Below, piece by piece: positions 17,158-25,816 of a stretch of DNA of 40,792 bases (position 1 is its first letter; each line of letters starts with the position of its first letter). The notes beneath the pieces are model-generated. The model saw only the letters and a program-made list of their open reading frames with translations, was not told where the DNA came from and ran no database searches. Source of the DNA: JAQUVS01 sp964389735. GTDB lineage: Bacteria; Bacillota_I; Bacilli_A; RF39; UBA660. The DNA lies in contig CAYMEJ010000003.1 of NCBI GenBank assembly GCA_964389735.1, positions 1 to 40,792 on the forward strand, in the 5' to 3' direction. The position numbers were made by a program, and so were the translations under genes.

Positions 17158-17686
17158 TAAATATACTGAAGATTGGTTACCATTACAAGCTATTAATAAT
17201 GGTATGATTGTACTTCCAAATCAAGAAAAAGTTGCTGGAGTAAAAATTACTCCTCGTAATATATTTATACTTGATGAAGATTCACAAACTAATATTATGA
17301 TTGCATTAAAAAACTTTTATAATATGTTTGATTTTGAATTTTGGTTAATAGTTGCAGATAGACCTGTTGATATATCTGTGTATTTATCTCAATTACAACT
17401 TTTATATCAAGAACAACCTAATCCTGCAATTAGAAAATTAATAAATGAAGATATTCAAAAAGGTAATATGTTTATGAATAATAATGTAGTTGATACAGAA
17501 TATTTCATATTATTTAAAGAAAAAAATCTTGAATTGATTCAAAAGAAAATTCGTATGTTAATTACTGGTTTATCTCAAGCAGGTTTAACTGCTAGACAAA
17601 CAAGTAATGAAGATATGAGAATTATTCTTGATAATTTCTTAAATGGTGGTAAAACTACTGAGTTTGGGACGGTGATGTCTGCATGA
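17141..17686 (+). CDS. Separate N-terminal domain of VirB4-like ATPase (TraC-like)
   Basis: This 181-residue soluble protein has the features of the N-terminal domain of a VirB4/TraC-type ATPase: WLPLQAINNGMIVLPNQEKV, a strand pair, DFEFWLIVADRPVDISVYL, then a helical region ending in an ILDNFLNGGK stretch. No ATP-binding motif is present. ATG at 17141 is preferred over the GTG at 17114, which has no good ribosome-binding site. Its TGA stop overlaps the ATG of the ATPase gene in ATGA, so the two are translationally coupled. Together they make about 776 residues, like a full-length single-chain VirB4. The separation into two genes could be ancestral in this lineage or a simple split. Confidence 0.7.
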   Translation: MAQTNSKYTEDWLPLQAINNGMIVLPNQEKVAGVKITPRNIFILDEDSQTNIMIALKNFYNMFDFEFWLIVADRPVDISVYLSQLQLLYQEQPNPAIRKLINEDIQKGNMFMNNNVVDTEYFILFKEKNLELIQKKIRMLITGLSQAGLTARQTSNEDMRIILDNFLNGGKTTEFGTVMSA

Positions 17687-19470
17687 TAGATATAAAAACA
17701 CAAGTAGCTCCTAAAGGACTACAATTTAATCCAAGTGATTTCTTTATTAGTGATAAGTATGCGACTATTTTGACAGTTGTATCATATCCTAAATATATTT
17801 CACCAGGTTTTCTATCTTCACTTACTAGCATGTCTGGTATTAAGATAGTTATTAAACACATTCCTGTACCTTTTTCTACAATGTCTAAAATGTTAAATAA
17901 GCAAATTGCTGAATTAAAAGTTAGATATCAAGAAGAAAAAGATCAAACTATGAAAGAACGTATAAGACAAGATGCTGAATCTTTGGAATATTTTATTTCA
18001 ATGTTAGCAGGTTCACAAGCTAAAATATTTGATTTTCAAATGCATATTATGATTACTGCAGATACTAAAGAAGATTTGGAAATGAGAAAAATAAATGTTA
18101 AGAATTATTTGGACGCAATGCAATTAAAGGGAGTTGCTTTAAGATTTGAACAAGAAAAAGTTCTTAAATCAATAGTACCAATATTCCCTAAACAAGATAT
18201 TGAAGAAAGAATAGGAACTCCAATTCCTTCTCCAACAATTGCTGCAATGTATCCATTTATATTTGATAGTATTAAAGATCCGGGTCTTTCTACATTGCTT
18301 GGTGTAGATTTCTCAGGTGGGGTTATTTTATTTAATCAATTCTTATATCAAATTAAGAAAGAAAATAACAGAAATAATGCTAATATGATTATACTTGGTA
18401 CTTCAGGTAGTGGTAAATCTACTGCTGCTAAATTAATGATGAGAAGTAATATTCGTAATGGTAATCAAATTGTTGCAATTGACCCTGAAAATGAACTTGA
18501 AGATATGACTAAGGCTTATGGTGGTGAAACTATTGATCTTGGTAAGGGTGGAGAATATGGTATGATTAATCCACTACAAATTGTAATGGATTCTGATGAA
18601 GAAGAAATTTCTCAAGGACTTGGTTATACAATCCTTACCAGAACACTACAATTCTTAAAAGGATTTATGAAGTATTATGATCCTTCTATTACTGAAGATG
18701 TATTAACATTATTTAGTGAAGTTGTACAAGATACTTATAGAAGATTTGGTATTGATTTTAATACTGATTTTACTAAACATAAAGCAGCGGATTTTCCGAC
18801 GTTCTCTGATGTGTATGCTACTATAAAAGGTCGTTTATTATCAATGACTGATCGTACACAAGAACGTGATATAATGGAAAGACTAGAACTTAAAATTAGA
18901 CCAATTACACAAGAATTAAAATATTATTTTGATGGGCATACAACAATTGATTCAAATACAGATTTTATAGTATTTAATATAAAAGAGTTAATGAATTCTG
19001 ATGAAAATATACGTAATGCATTATTCTTCAATGTACTTAAGTATGCATGGGGATTATGTCTTGATAAATCAGTTAATACATTATTGATGGTTGATGAAGC
19101 CCATGTACTTTTAGCAGGTAATAATGCATTAGGAGCAGATTTCTTAGGACAAGTTCAAAGACGTGCTCGTAAGTATAATACTGGTTCAATTATAATAACT
19201 CAACAACCTAGTGACTTTGCTGATCCTGCTGTTATAACACAAGGTAAAGCGATATTTGATAATGCATCTTATTATTTAATAATGGGATTAAAGAAACAAG
19301 CAACTGAAGATTTATCATTATTAATAGATTTAAATGAGAATGAAAAGGAAAGTATTAAACGTTATTCACAAGGTGAAGCTCTATTTGTATGTGGAGATAG
19401 ACGTATGAGAATAAATGTTATTTTATCAAATGAAGAATTAGAATCATTTGGTAGTGGTGGAGGATTCTAG
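17683..19470 (+). CDS. virB4: VirB4-like type IV secretion ATPase
   Basis: The membrane-associated ATPase that energises type IV secretion assembly and transport. The N-terminal third holds the VirB4-typical stretch ILTVVSYPKYISPGFLSSL followed by a helical region. Walker A is GTSGSGKS (239-246), followed by IDPENELEDM, and Walker B is LLMVDEAHVLL (around 467-477, D471/E472). Further on, RRARKYNTGSIIITQQPSDF is the conserved arginine/glutamine region of the family. At 595 residues it is shorter than single-chain VirB4 because the first domain is supplied by the overlapping upstream gene. The PrgI-like, VirB6-like and VirD4-like neighbours confirm the context. Confidence 0.92.
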   Translation: MIDIKTQVAPKGLQFNPSDFFISDKYATILTVVSYPKYISPGFLSSLTSMSGIKIVIKHIPVPFSTMSKMLNKQIAELKVRYQEEKDQTMKERIRQDAESLEYFISMLAGSQAKIFDFQMHIMITADTKEDLEMRKINVKNYLDAMQLKGVALRFEQEKVLKSIVPIFPKQDIEERIGTPIPSPTIAAMYPFIFDSIKDPGLSTLLGVDFSGGVILFNQFLYQIKKENNRNNANMIILGTSGSGKSTAAKLMMRSNIRNGNQIVAIDPENELEDMTKAYGGETIDLGKGGEYGMINPLQIVMDSDEEEISQGLGYTILTRTLQFLKGFMKYYDPSITEDVLTLFSEVVQDTYRRFGIDFNTDFTKHKAADFPTFSDVYATIKGRLLSMTDRTQERDIMERLELKIRPITQELKYYFDGHTTIDSNTDFIVFNIKELMNSDENIRNALFFNVLKYAWGLCLDKSVNTLLMVDEAHVLLAGNNALGADFLGQVQRRARKYNTGSIIITQQPSDFADPAVITQGKAIFDNASYYLIMGLKKQATEDLSLLIDLNENEKESIKRYSQGEALFVCGDRRMRINVILSNEELESFGSGGGF

Positions 19471-19504
19471 AAAAACAACAAAGCAGTTTAGGTGGTGATT
19501 ATCA

Positions 19505-22354
19505 ATGGCTGAAGACAAAAATGAAGCATCTAATTCAGGTCAATCTGAAAAAGATAAGACTAAAGAAAATTCGAAAAAATTAATCCAAGGAGCTGAAAAA
19601 GGTGCTGCTATGTATTTTGGTGGAGCTGCTGGTTCACAAGCACTTAATGCTGCAAAAAATTCACCTATTGGTGGTGCAATCGATAAAGTAGAAGACAAGG
19701 CTGCTGAAGGACTTTCAAAAGCAATGGACAAAAATCCTGCATTAAAACATATGGTTAATAAAGCTGGAGATAGTGGAGCACTGGATGCAGCTAATAAAGG
19801 ACTTGATGCTGCTGGAAGTATGGGTGCAGGAGGTGGAGGAGCCGCTGGAGCAGGTGGAGCTGCTGGTGGTTCTTCTTCTATGCCTTCATCTTTTGGTCCA
19901 TCATCCGAATTTGGAAAACAATCTGTATTAAATGACGGACAACAAGGTGCTTCAGGAGATGCTTCATCACAAATGATGTCTAAAATGACAGGTGGTGGAG
20001 GGGGTTCATCATCATCTTCTGGTGGAAGTGCTAGTGGTCAAGCAGGTGCTGATGCTGATGTATCAGGGACTTCATCATCTGCTGCTAATTCAATTTTTGA
20101 TTTTATAAAGAAACATAAATTTGAACTTATAGGTGCTGTTGCTGTAGCATTTATGTTTATATTAGTTATTATTGTTGTTCTTGCTATCTTTGTTGCACCT
20201 TTATCTGCTGTAATAGGTAAGATTAAGGGTTGGTTTGATGGATTTGTAGATAAATGGGATAGAGAAGCAGAGGAACAATATTATGAAACATTAAAAGAAG
20301 TTCAAGAAAAAATTAACGAACGTTATAAGGTTTGTATTGATGTTAATTTAGTTACTGCAACTTTGTTTGTTGATAGACAAAAAAATGAATATAATGTTCA
20401 AGGCGCAGAAGATGTAGCCGGTGAGGCAGAATTTGACAGAGCTTACTATAAAAAAGCAACCAAGGAAATTGAATTATTATCATTAATGCAGATAAAAAGA
20501 CAATGGAAATCTTATTCTACTTATGAAGGTGGACAGGGTGGAGCGTGTTGGCCTCCTGATAGTCCGGATGAATGTGTAAAAGGTGGTTTGGCTATAAAAG
20601 CTACTGCTGAAAATGAACATTGTGGATTTGGGCCAAGTTTTTATAATACTCTTTTCTTAGAAGGAACAGATAGTGTTTCAAAAGCAAAATTTAGAGATAG
20701 TTCTAATTTAAGATTAGTTTCTCGAAATGATGTTTCAAAAACTTTTGCTTTTACAATAGATTCTAAAATTGCAAAATCAGAAAAAAATTATGAATATTTT
20801 TTATATTTTCCTGATTATGATTGGATTGATTATAATAAGGATGGTGTTCAACAAGAGGAAGAACTTAAATGTAATCCGGTAGAACCGTATGAGGCTGCAA
20901 TAGTTCTTGCAAATAATGATATTAATGAGGCTCCTTATGAGGCTGAACTATCTATTGAAAGAGAAGAAGTATTTTGGTGGAATATATATGAAAGTTTTGT
21001 TGGAGATTATTATGCAGATTTCTTACCACCTGAAGAGGTAGATGATAAAGGTGCACCAGTAGGTAAATATGCTGAAGCTATTGAAAAGATAGTAAAAGAT
21101 GTTTATTTAACATATAAAGATATGGGACCTAGTCATTATTGTACTGAGTCTAATACATATTGTCGTACTGATACTGCTCCTGGTACAGGCGGTGGTACTG
21201 GTGGAGGTACACCTAATCCTACTAGACAAGGGTTTATTGATAGTATTTCACAATTAGCTGTTGATGAAATGTCAAGAACTGGTGTATTAGCTTCCGTTAC
21301 TATAGCTCAAGCAGTGCTTGAAAGTAGAAATGGAGCTAGTGGTTTATCTACGAAATATGCTAACTACTTTGGTATGACAGGTGGAAGTTGTACTAAAAAT
21401 GCTGATTTGAGTAGAAGTATTCTTGCTCCAGGAGAAGGTGGAAATAATTGTTCTCCTAATGCATATTGGTCTGGTACAATTGTTAGAATGTGTAACTCAT
21501 CAGGTGGAGATTGTCAATGGTATAGAGCTTATGACACTATGGAAAATTCATTTAAGGATCATTCTAGACTTTTGGCAACTGATTTATATGGTGTAGCTGG
21601 TATTACAGACTATAGAACTGTTACTGCTATGATTGGTGGTAAGTATGCTACTGATGGTAGTTATGAACAAAAATTAAATGAAATGATTGAAACTTATAAT
21701 TTAACTCAATTTGATATTGGTACTTGGGATGGTGTTGCACCAACAGTTCCAGATACTCCTCAATATACAATGTGTAATGATGTTGTTGGTGGAACTGGTG
21801 GTACTCAACCTGGTACAAGTCCTGGTTATTCAACTGGAGGAAGTACTTGTAAAGATGGTTTAGGTTCTTCATCAAGTCCATATTGGAGTTCGCTAAATAG
21901 TTTTAATAGTCCACAATGTACATGGTATGCATATGGAAGAGCAATAAAAGCATTAGTTGATTCTGGTTTGACTAAACAACAGGCAACTAAATTAATGTAT
22001 ACTGCTTTAGATAGGGCTAATTTAAATGGTGATGCTGGTAATTGGTATAATCTTAATGCATCAACTAAAACTTTTGATGCAACTACGAATGTTAACGTTC
22101 CAAGGGCTGGTTCAATTATTGTTTGGACTCAACAAGGTTATCATGGTCACGTTGCGTTTATTGAAAGTGTTAATTATAATTCTGATGGTTCTGTAAAGAG
22201 TCTTAATATTACTGAAGGTAATGTTTCATATAATGGAACAACTTTAAAATGTTATGCTAGAACTGTTGGTTTAGATTATGTAACTGAACATTATAGTTCT
22301 AAACGTAGTTCACCTTATAAATTTGCAGGATATATACATTTATTTGGTAATTAG
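19505..22354 (+). CDS. Membrane-anchored bifunctional wall hydrolase (GH73 glucosaminidase + CHAP)
   Basis: This 949-residue protein probably opens the peptidoglycan for the secretion machine, as VirB1 or TcpG-like hydrolases do. Residues 1-200 are low-complexity (Gly, Ala, Ser) and should be cytoplasmic, since the single membrane helix is at about 207-232. Next comes a 340-residue region of unknown fold with many cysteines, a Gly/Thr linker, a GH73-type domain (about 575-735; IAQAVLESRNG with catalytic-type E606) and a CHAP domain (about 790-948; Cys805 in QCTWYAYGRA, His882 in GHVAFIE). GGTGGTGAT precedes the ATG. The long cytoplasmic Gly/Ala part is odd for a wall hydrolase and may dock it to the VirB6-like protein, whose tail has similar composition. 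Confidence 0.88.
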   Translation: MAEDKNEASNSGQSEKDKTKENSKKLIQGAEKGAAMYFGGAAGSQALNAAKNSPIGGAIDKVEDKAAEGLSKAMDKNPALKHMVNKAGDSGALDAANKGLDAAGSMGAGGGGAAGAGGAAGGSSSMPSSFGPSSEFGKQSVLNDGQQGASGDASSQMMSKMTGGGGGSSSSSGGSASGQAGADADVSGTSSSAANSIFDFIKKHKFELIGAVAVAFMFILVIIVVLAIFVAPLSAVIGKIKGWFDGFVDKWDREAEEQYYETLKEVQEKINERYKVCIDVNLVTATLFVDRQKNEYNVQGAEDVAGEAEFDRAYYKKATKEIELLSLMQIKRQWKSYSTYEGGQGGACWPPDSPDECVKGGLAIKATAENEHCGFGPSFYNTLFLEGTDSVSKAKFRDSSNLRLVSRNDVSKTFAFTIDSKIAKSEKNYEYFLYFPDYDWIDYNKDGVQQEEELKCNPVEPYEAAIVLANNDINEAPYEAELSIEREEVFWWNIYESFVGDYYADFLPPEEVDDKGAPVGKYAEAIEKIVKDVYLTYKDMGPSHYCTESNTYCRTDTAPGTGGGTGGGTPNPTRQGFIDSISQLAVDEMSRTGVLASVTIAQAVLESRNGASGLSTKYANYFGMTGGSCTKNADLSRSILAPGEGGNNCSPNAYWSGTIVRMCNSSGGDCQWYRAYDTMENSFKDHSRLLATDLYGVAGITDYRTVTAMIGGKYATDGSYEQKLNEMIETYNLTQFDIGTWDGVAPTVPDTPQYTMCNDVVGGTGGTQPGTSPGYSTGGSTCKDGLGSSSSPYWSSLNSFNSPQCTWYAYGRAIKALVDSGLTKQQATKLMYTALDRANLNGDAGNWYNLNASTKTFDATTNVNVPRAGSIIVWTQQGYHGHVAFIESVNYNSDGSVKSLNITEGNVSYNGTTLKCYARTVGLDYVTEHYSSKRSSPYKFAGYIHLFGN

Positions 22355-22364
22355 AGGAGGAAAT

Positions 22365-23039
22365 ATGAAGAAAAAATTATTATTTATATTACTTTTTCCA
22401 TTATTTTTAACTGGTTGTTCAACAAATTATTATATGGAAATATATAATGATAAAATAAATGAAGAATATACAATAAATTTTGGATCAGATGAAGTAGGTA
22501 ATTTAACTCCTCTTAATTATGCAAATCAAACATTATATGATTATTTTGGTAATTGCGATGATATAGGAATGAGAAAATTTAAGAATATGTCTGAAGGATA
22601 TGGAATTCAATCTTCTAATTCATATAATTATAAAGAATTTAAATCAAATTTAATAGGGATAAAGCAATGTTATAATGTAGTAGATTTTGCTTATAATACT
22701 AAATATATTGCAATTGCTACTACTAATCAATTCAAGTGTTATGAAATATTTGAAAATATGGAAAAATTAACTATTAATATTAAATCTAATCATAAAATGA
22801 TTGAAAATAATGCTGATAGTGTTAAGAATAATACTTATACTTGGAATATTAGTAAGTACAATGCAGACAATAAACCTATAAAAATTAAATTTTCTAAAGA
22901 TAAATATGTTTTTAACTATAATGGTGAATTTACAAAAAAAGTTATTTACATTGCTGTAATATCAGGTATAATATTAAGTGTTGGTTTATCAATAAGAGGT
23001 TATTTTAAACATAAAAGTAAATTAGCTAATAAAATATAA
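22365..23039 (+). CDS. Lipoprotein with C-terminal membrane helix, unknown function
   Basis: ATG at 22365 has AGGAGG (22355-22360) just upstream, and the product begins with a lipoprotein signal (KKKLLFILLFPLFLTGC), so lipidation at Cys20 is likely. The body is about 180 residues with mixed strands and several cysteines, and a hydrophobic helix lies near residues 185-205 followed by a basic tail (KHKSK). An outward-facing protein held by both a lipid and a C-terminal helix is unusual. It lies between the wall hydrolase and the VirD4 gene, so a role in the same apparatus is likely but not shown. Confidence 0.75.
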   Translation: MKKKLLFILLFPLFLTGCSTNYYMEIYNDKINEEYTINFGSDEVGNLTPLNYANQTLYDYFGNCDDIGMRKFKNMSEGYGIQSSNSYNYKEFKSNLIGIKQCYNVVDFAYNTKYIAIATTNQFKCYEIFENMEKLTINIKSNHKMIENNADSVKNNTYTWNISKYNADNKPIKIKFSKDKYVFNYNGEFTKKVIYIAVISGIILSVGLSIRGYFKHKSKLANKI

Positions 23040-23052
23040 GTTTAATATAAAC

Positions 23053-23100
23053 ACAATATAACAATATAACAATATAACAATATAACAATATAACAATATA
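23053..23100. repeat. Six perfect tandem copies of an 8-bp unit upstream of virD4
   Basis: The unit ACAATATA is repeated six times without a mismatch, ending 21 bases before the VirD4-like start codon. Each unit junction creates a TATAAC, which looks like a -10 hexamer. Tract length could vary by replication slippage. Confidence 0.95.
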
Positions 23101-23121
23101 AGCTGAAAGAAGGTTTTAACT

Positions 23122-25407
23122 ATGAAATTAAAATTAAGAGCAGATGCACAAGATTTATTAATATTTTTTGTTTTTGCAATATTTCTTTTATATGTTGTTG
23201 CTTTAGGAGTTCTTAATTTTCCTGAATTAGCATCATCTGGACATTTTTATGGTTTAAATCCTTTTCCTGCTTTTGAAAGTGATAAAATAGTTGCAACTTT
23301 AGTGTTTTACATAATATTCTTAGCTGCTATTATTATGAGTGTAAGTTCTTATTTCTTTGAATTTGATAAAGGTGTAGGAATTTCTACTGATAAAAAGGAT
23401 AAAGGATATAGTAGATGGGCGAAAGATAAAGAAATTAAATTTGATGAAGGAATGGCTAAGGTTGATCCTCATGCTGAAACATCAAATGCTGGTGGGGTTC
23501 CGTTAATATTAAAAAAAGATGAAGTATGGGTAGATAATAAAGAATATCATACTTTAGTAATAGGTGCTACTGGTTCTGGTAAAACACAAACTGTTATTTT
23601 ACCAACTGTTAAAATTTTAGCAAAAGCTGGAGAATCTATGATAATTACCGATCCAAAAGGTGAAATTTATGAAAAAACTGGTAATATGTTACGTGCTAAA
23701 GGTTATAATATATTATTGTTAAATTTCCGTGATCCTCAAAAAGGTAATTCTTGGAATCCGATGTCTTTGCCTTATGAATTATATAAAGCTGGTAATACTG
23801 ATAAAGCTATAGAGTTATTAGATGATTTGGCTGCTAACATTTTGTATGATGAAAGCAGTAAGAATAGTGATCCATTCTGGGAAAAAACATCAGCAGATTA
23901 TTTTTCTGGATTAGCTTTAGGTTTATTTGAGGATGCAAATCCGGATGAGATTAATATTAATAGTATTAATTTAATGTCTACTGTAGGTGAAGAAAAATTT
24001 GGTGGATCATTATTTATAAAAGAATATTTTGCTGCTAAAGATCCTAATAGTGCAGCATACATAAATGCAAATGGTACAGTAATGGCACCAACTGAAACAA
24101 AAGGTGGTATTTTATCTGTATTTAGACAAAAAATTAAATTATTTGCATCACGTGAAAATTTAAGTGAAATGTTATCTTATAGTGATATAAGTTTGGAATC
24201 AATAGGTGAACAAAAGACAGCATTATTTATTATTGTTCAAGATGAAAAGAAAACATATCATTCACTTGTTACAATACTATTAAAACAATGTTATGAAACT
24301 TTAATTGGTGTTGCTCAAAAGAATGGTGGTAAACTTCCAATAAGAACTAATTTCTTATTAGATGAGTTTGCTAATATGCCTCCTTTAAAAGATATTACTA
24401 CAATGATTACTGCAGCTCGTTCTAGAGCTATTAGATTTACTATGATTGTACAAAACTTTGCTCAATTAGACCAAGTTTATGGTAAAGAAGAATCAGAAAC
24501 TATTCGTGGTAACTGTGGTAATACAATTTATTTAATTACTACTGAATTAAAAGCATTGGAAGAGATTAGTAAGATGTGTGGTGAAGTTAAATCTAAAAAG
24601 GATGATAAAACCGCTTCAACACCACTTGTTACTGTAAGTGATCTTCAACGTATGAAACAATTTGAAACAATTATTTTAAGAATTCGTAAACAACCTTTTA
24701 AAACAAAAATGGTACCAGATTATCAAATGGATTGGGGTAAGGAGTATGAAATACCTTCTGAATATCCAGCAAGAGAAAAAAGACCTGTTCATACATTTGA
24801 TTTAAAAGAATTTGTAAAAGCACAAAAGAAAAATAAATTATTTGAAATGATGGATGAAGCAAGTAATGGAAGTAAACCTCAAGGTTCTGGTAATAGTCCA
24901 TTTCCAAGTATGATGACTTCTAATATGCCACCTAGAAATAGTCAACCTGAAAAAGCATCTAATGATTTATTTAATGTTGATGATTTAGTAAAGAAAATAG
25001 ATGCTAAAATTGCAGAGATAGAAGCTGAAGAAAAGCGTAAAAAAGAAGAGAAAACTAGTAAAGTTTCTCCAGTTATTGAAGAGAAAAAGATTGAAGAAAT
25101 TGAACCAAATGTTAAAATTGAAAAAACAACTATCAAAGATTTTGATGATACAAAAGATAATGACATTACTGATATACCAATTTCAACAAAAATTAGTGAT
25201 GAACCTAAAATGGATATTAGTCAATTGTTAGGTACAATGGAACATAGTGATCCTAATATAGATAGTAAACCAATCGAAGAGGTTGTTGAACCAAAAGAAG
25301 AAGTAAAAACAGTTGATGATAAAAAAATTATTCATGAAGAAAACATACCAGTACGTGAAATATCTGTTACTGATGATCAATTCTTTGATGATTTCTTTGA
25401 TGATTAA
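23122..25407 (+). CDS. virD4: VirD4/TraG-family coupling ATPase
   Basis: Coupling proteins deliver substrates to a type IV secretion channel. The 761-residue product has two N-terminal membrane helices (about 12-33 and 53-77), Walker A GATGSGKT (148-155) followed by ITDPKGEIYEKTG, Walker B NFLLDEFANMPP (D414/E415) and the sensor stretch RAIRFTMIVQNFAQL. The ATPase part ends near residue 560. The remaining 200 residues are charged, mainly Glu, Lys and Asp, likely partly coiled coil, and end in an acidic DDQFFDDFFDD. Such tails can bind substrates. It is the last gene of the locus and ends in a terminator. No relaxase is nearby, so a protein substrate is more likely than DNA; that is inference. 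Confidence 0.92.
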   Translation: MKLKLRADAQDLLIFFVFAIFLLYVVALGVLNFPELASSGHFYGLNPFPAFESDKIVATLVFYIIFLAAIIMSVSSYFFEFDKGVGISTDKKDKGYSRWAKDKEIKFDEGMAKVDPHAETSNAGGVPLILKKDEVWVDNKEYHTLVIGATGSGKTQTVILPTVKILAKAGESMIITDPKGEIYEKTGNMLRAKGYNILLLNFRDPQKGNSWNPMSLPYELYKAGNTDKAIELLDDLAANILYDESSKNSDPFWEKTSADYFSGLALGLFEDANPDEININSINLMSTVGEEKFGGSLFIKEYFAAKDPNSAAYINANGTVMAPTETKGGILSVFRQKIKLFASRENLSEMLSYSDISLESIGEQKTALFIIVQDEKKTYHSLVTILLKQCYETLIGVAQKNGGKLPIRTNFLLDEFANMPPLKDITTMITAARSRAIRFTMIVQNFAQLDQVYGKEESETIRGNCGNTIYLITTELKALEEISKMCGEVKSKKDDKTASTPLVTVSDLQRMKQFETIILRIRKQPFKTKMVPDYQMDWGKEYEIPSEYPAREKRPVHTFDLKEFVKAQKKNKLFEMMDEASNGSKPQGSGNSPFPSMMTSNMPPRNSQPEKASNDLFNVDDLVKKIDAKIAEIEAEEKRKKEEKTSKVSPVIEEKKIEEIEPNVKIEKTTIKDFDDTKDNDITDIPISTKISDEPKMDISQLLGTMEHSDPNIDSKPIEEVVEPKEEVKTVDDKKIIHEENIPVREISVTDDQFFDDFFDD

Positions 25408-25431
25408 GAGTAGAGTTTCTACTCTTTTTTT
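25406..25431 (+). terminator. Terminator closing the secretion locus
   Basis: AGAGTAGA (25407-25414) pairs with TCTACTCT (25418-25425) around a three-base loop, followed by seven Ts. It begins on the stop codon of the VirD4-like gene. Confidence 0.9.
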
Positions 25432-25457
25432 CATATAATATAATGGTGATAAATAAT

Positions 25458-25760
25458 ATGTATGAATCAATTGATATTAATGATATTGATAATATAACAA
25501 TCCAAGATAATTTGATTGATATTAGAGATAGTTATGAATTTGTTATTTCTTCAATTAAAGGATCAATTAATATTCCATATAATCTACTTTTGATGAATCC
25601 AAGTGATTATTTAGATAATGATAAGAAGTATTTTATTTATTGTAAAACAGGTAACAAAAGTAGAAGGTTATGTATGTCTTTAGTTGAAGATGGATATAAT
25701 GTGGTAGATTTAATAGGTGGATATAATAAATATACAGAAAAAAATAAGGTGGAGTTTTAA
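25458..25760 (+). CDS. Rhodanese-like domain protein
   Basis: A single rhodanese-homology domain of about 100 residues. These proteins transfer or carry sulfur as a persulfide on an active-site Cys. The sequence shows IDIRDSYEFVISSIKGSINIPYN in the expected order and the active loop YCKTGNKS, with Cys62 as the catalytic residue, then DLIGGYNKYT at the end. ATG at 25458 is chosen because GGTGAT at 25445-25450 sits seven bases upstream. It is a stand-alone gene with terminators on both sides. Confidence 0.9.
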   Translation: MYESIDINDIDNITIQDNLIDIRDSYEFVISSIKGSINIPYNLLLMNPSDYLDNDKKYFIYCKTGNKSRRLCMSLVEDGYNVVDLIGGYNKYTEKNKVEF

Positions 25761-25770
25761 CTCCTTTTTC
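25751..25770 (+). terminator. Short terminator overlapping the rhodanese stop codon
   Basis: GGAGT (25751-25755) pairs with ACTCC (25760-25764) around TTTA, then five Ts. The TAA stop codon lies within the loop region. Confidence 0.7.
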
Positions 25771-25816
25771 TTTTATTATTTGTTTAATTGTATTATAATA
25801 TATAGTAGGTGAAAAT

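Noticed and set aside
15113..17686. Mycoplasma-like code with TGA as tryptophan
   Set aside because: TGA ends two genes at natural ends (15113-15115, 17684-17686) and TGG is used for Trp throughout, so the standard bacterial code applies.
23053..23100. Possible CRISPR-like array
   Set aside because: The copies are 8 bp, directly adjacent and have no spacers, so this is a simple tandem repeat.
775..25407. Integrative conjugative element
   Set aside because: Type IV secretion genes are present, but there is no relaxase, recombinase, replication gene or visible att repeat, and the tRNA at 40734 is far away and followed by the window edge.
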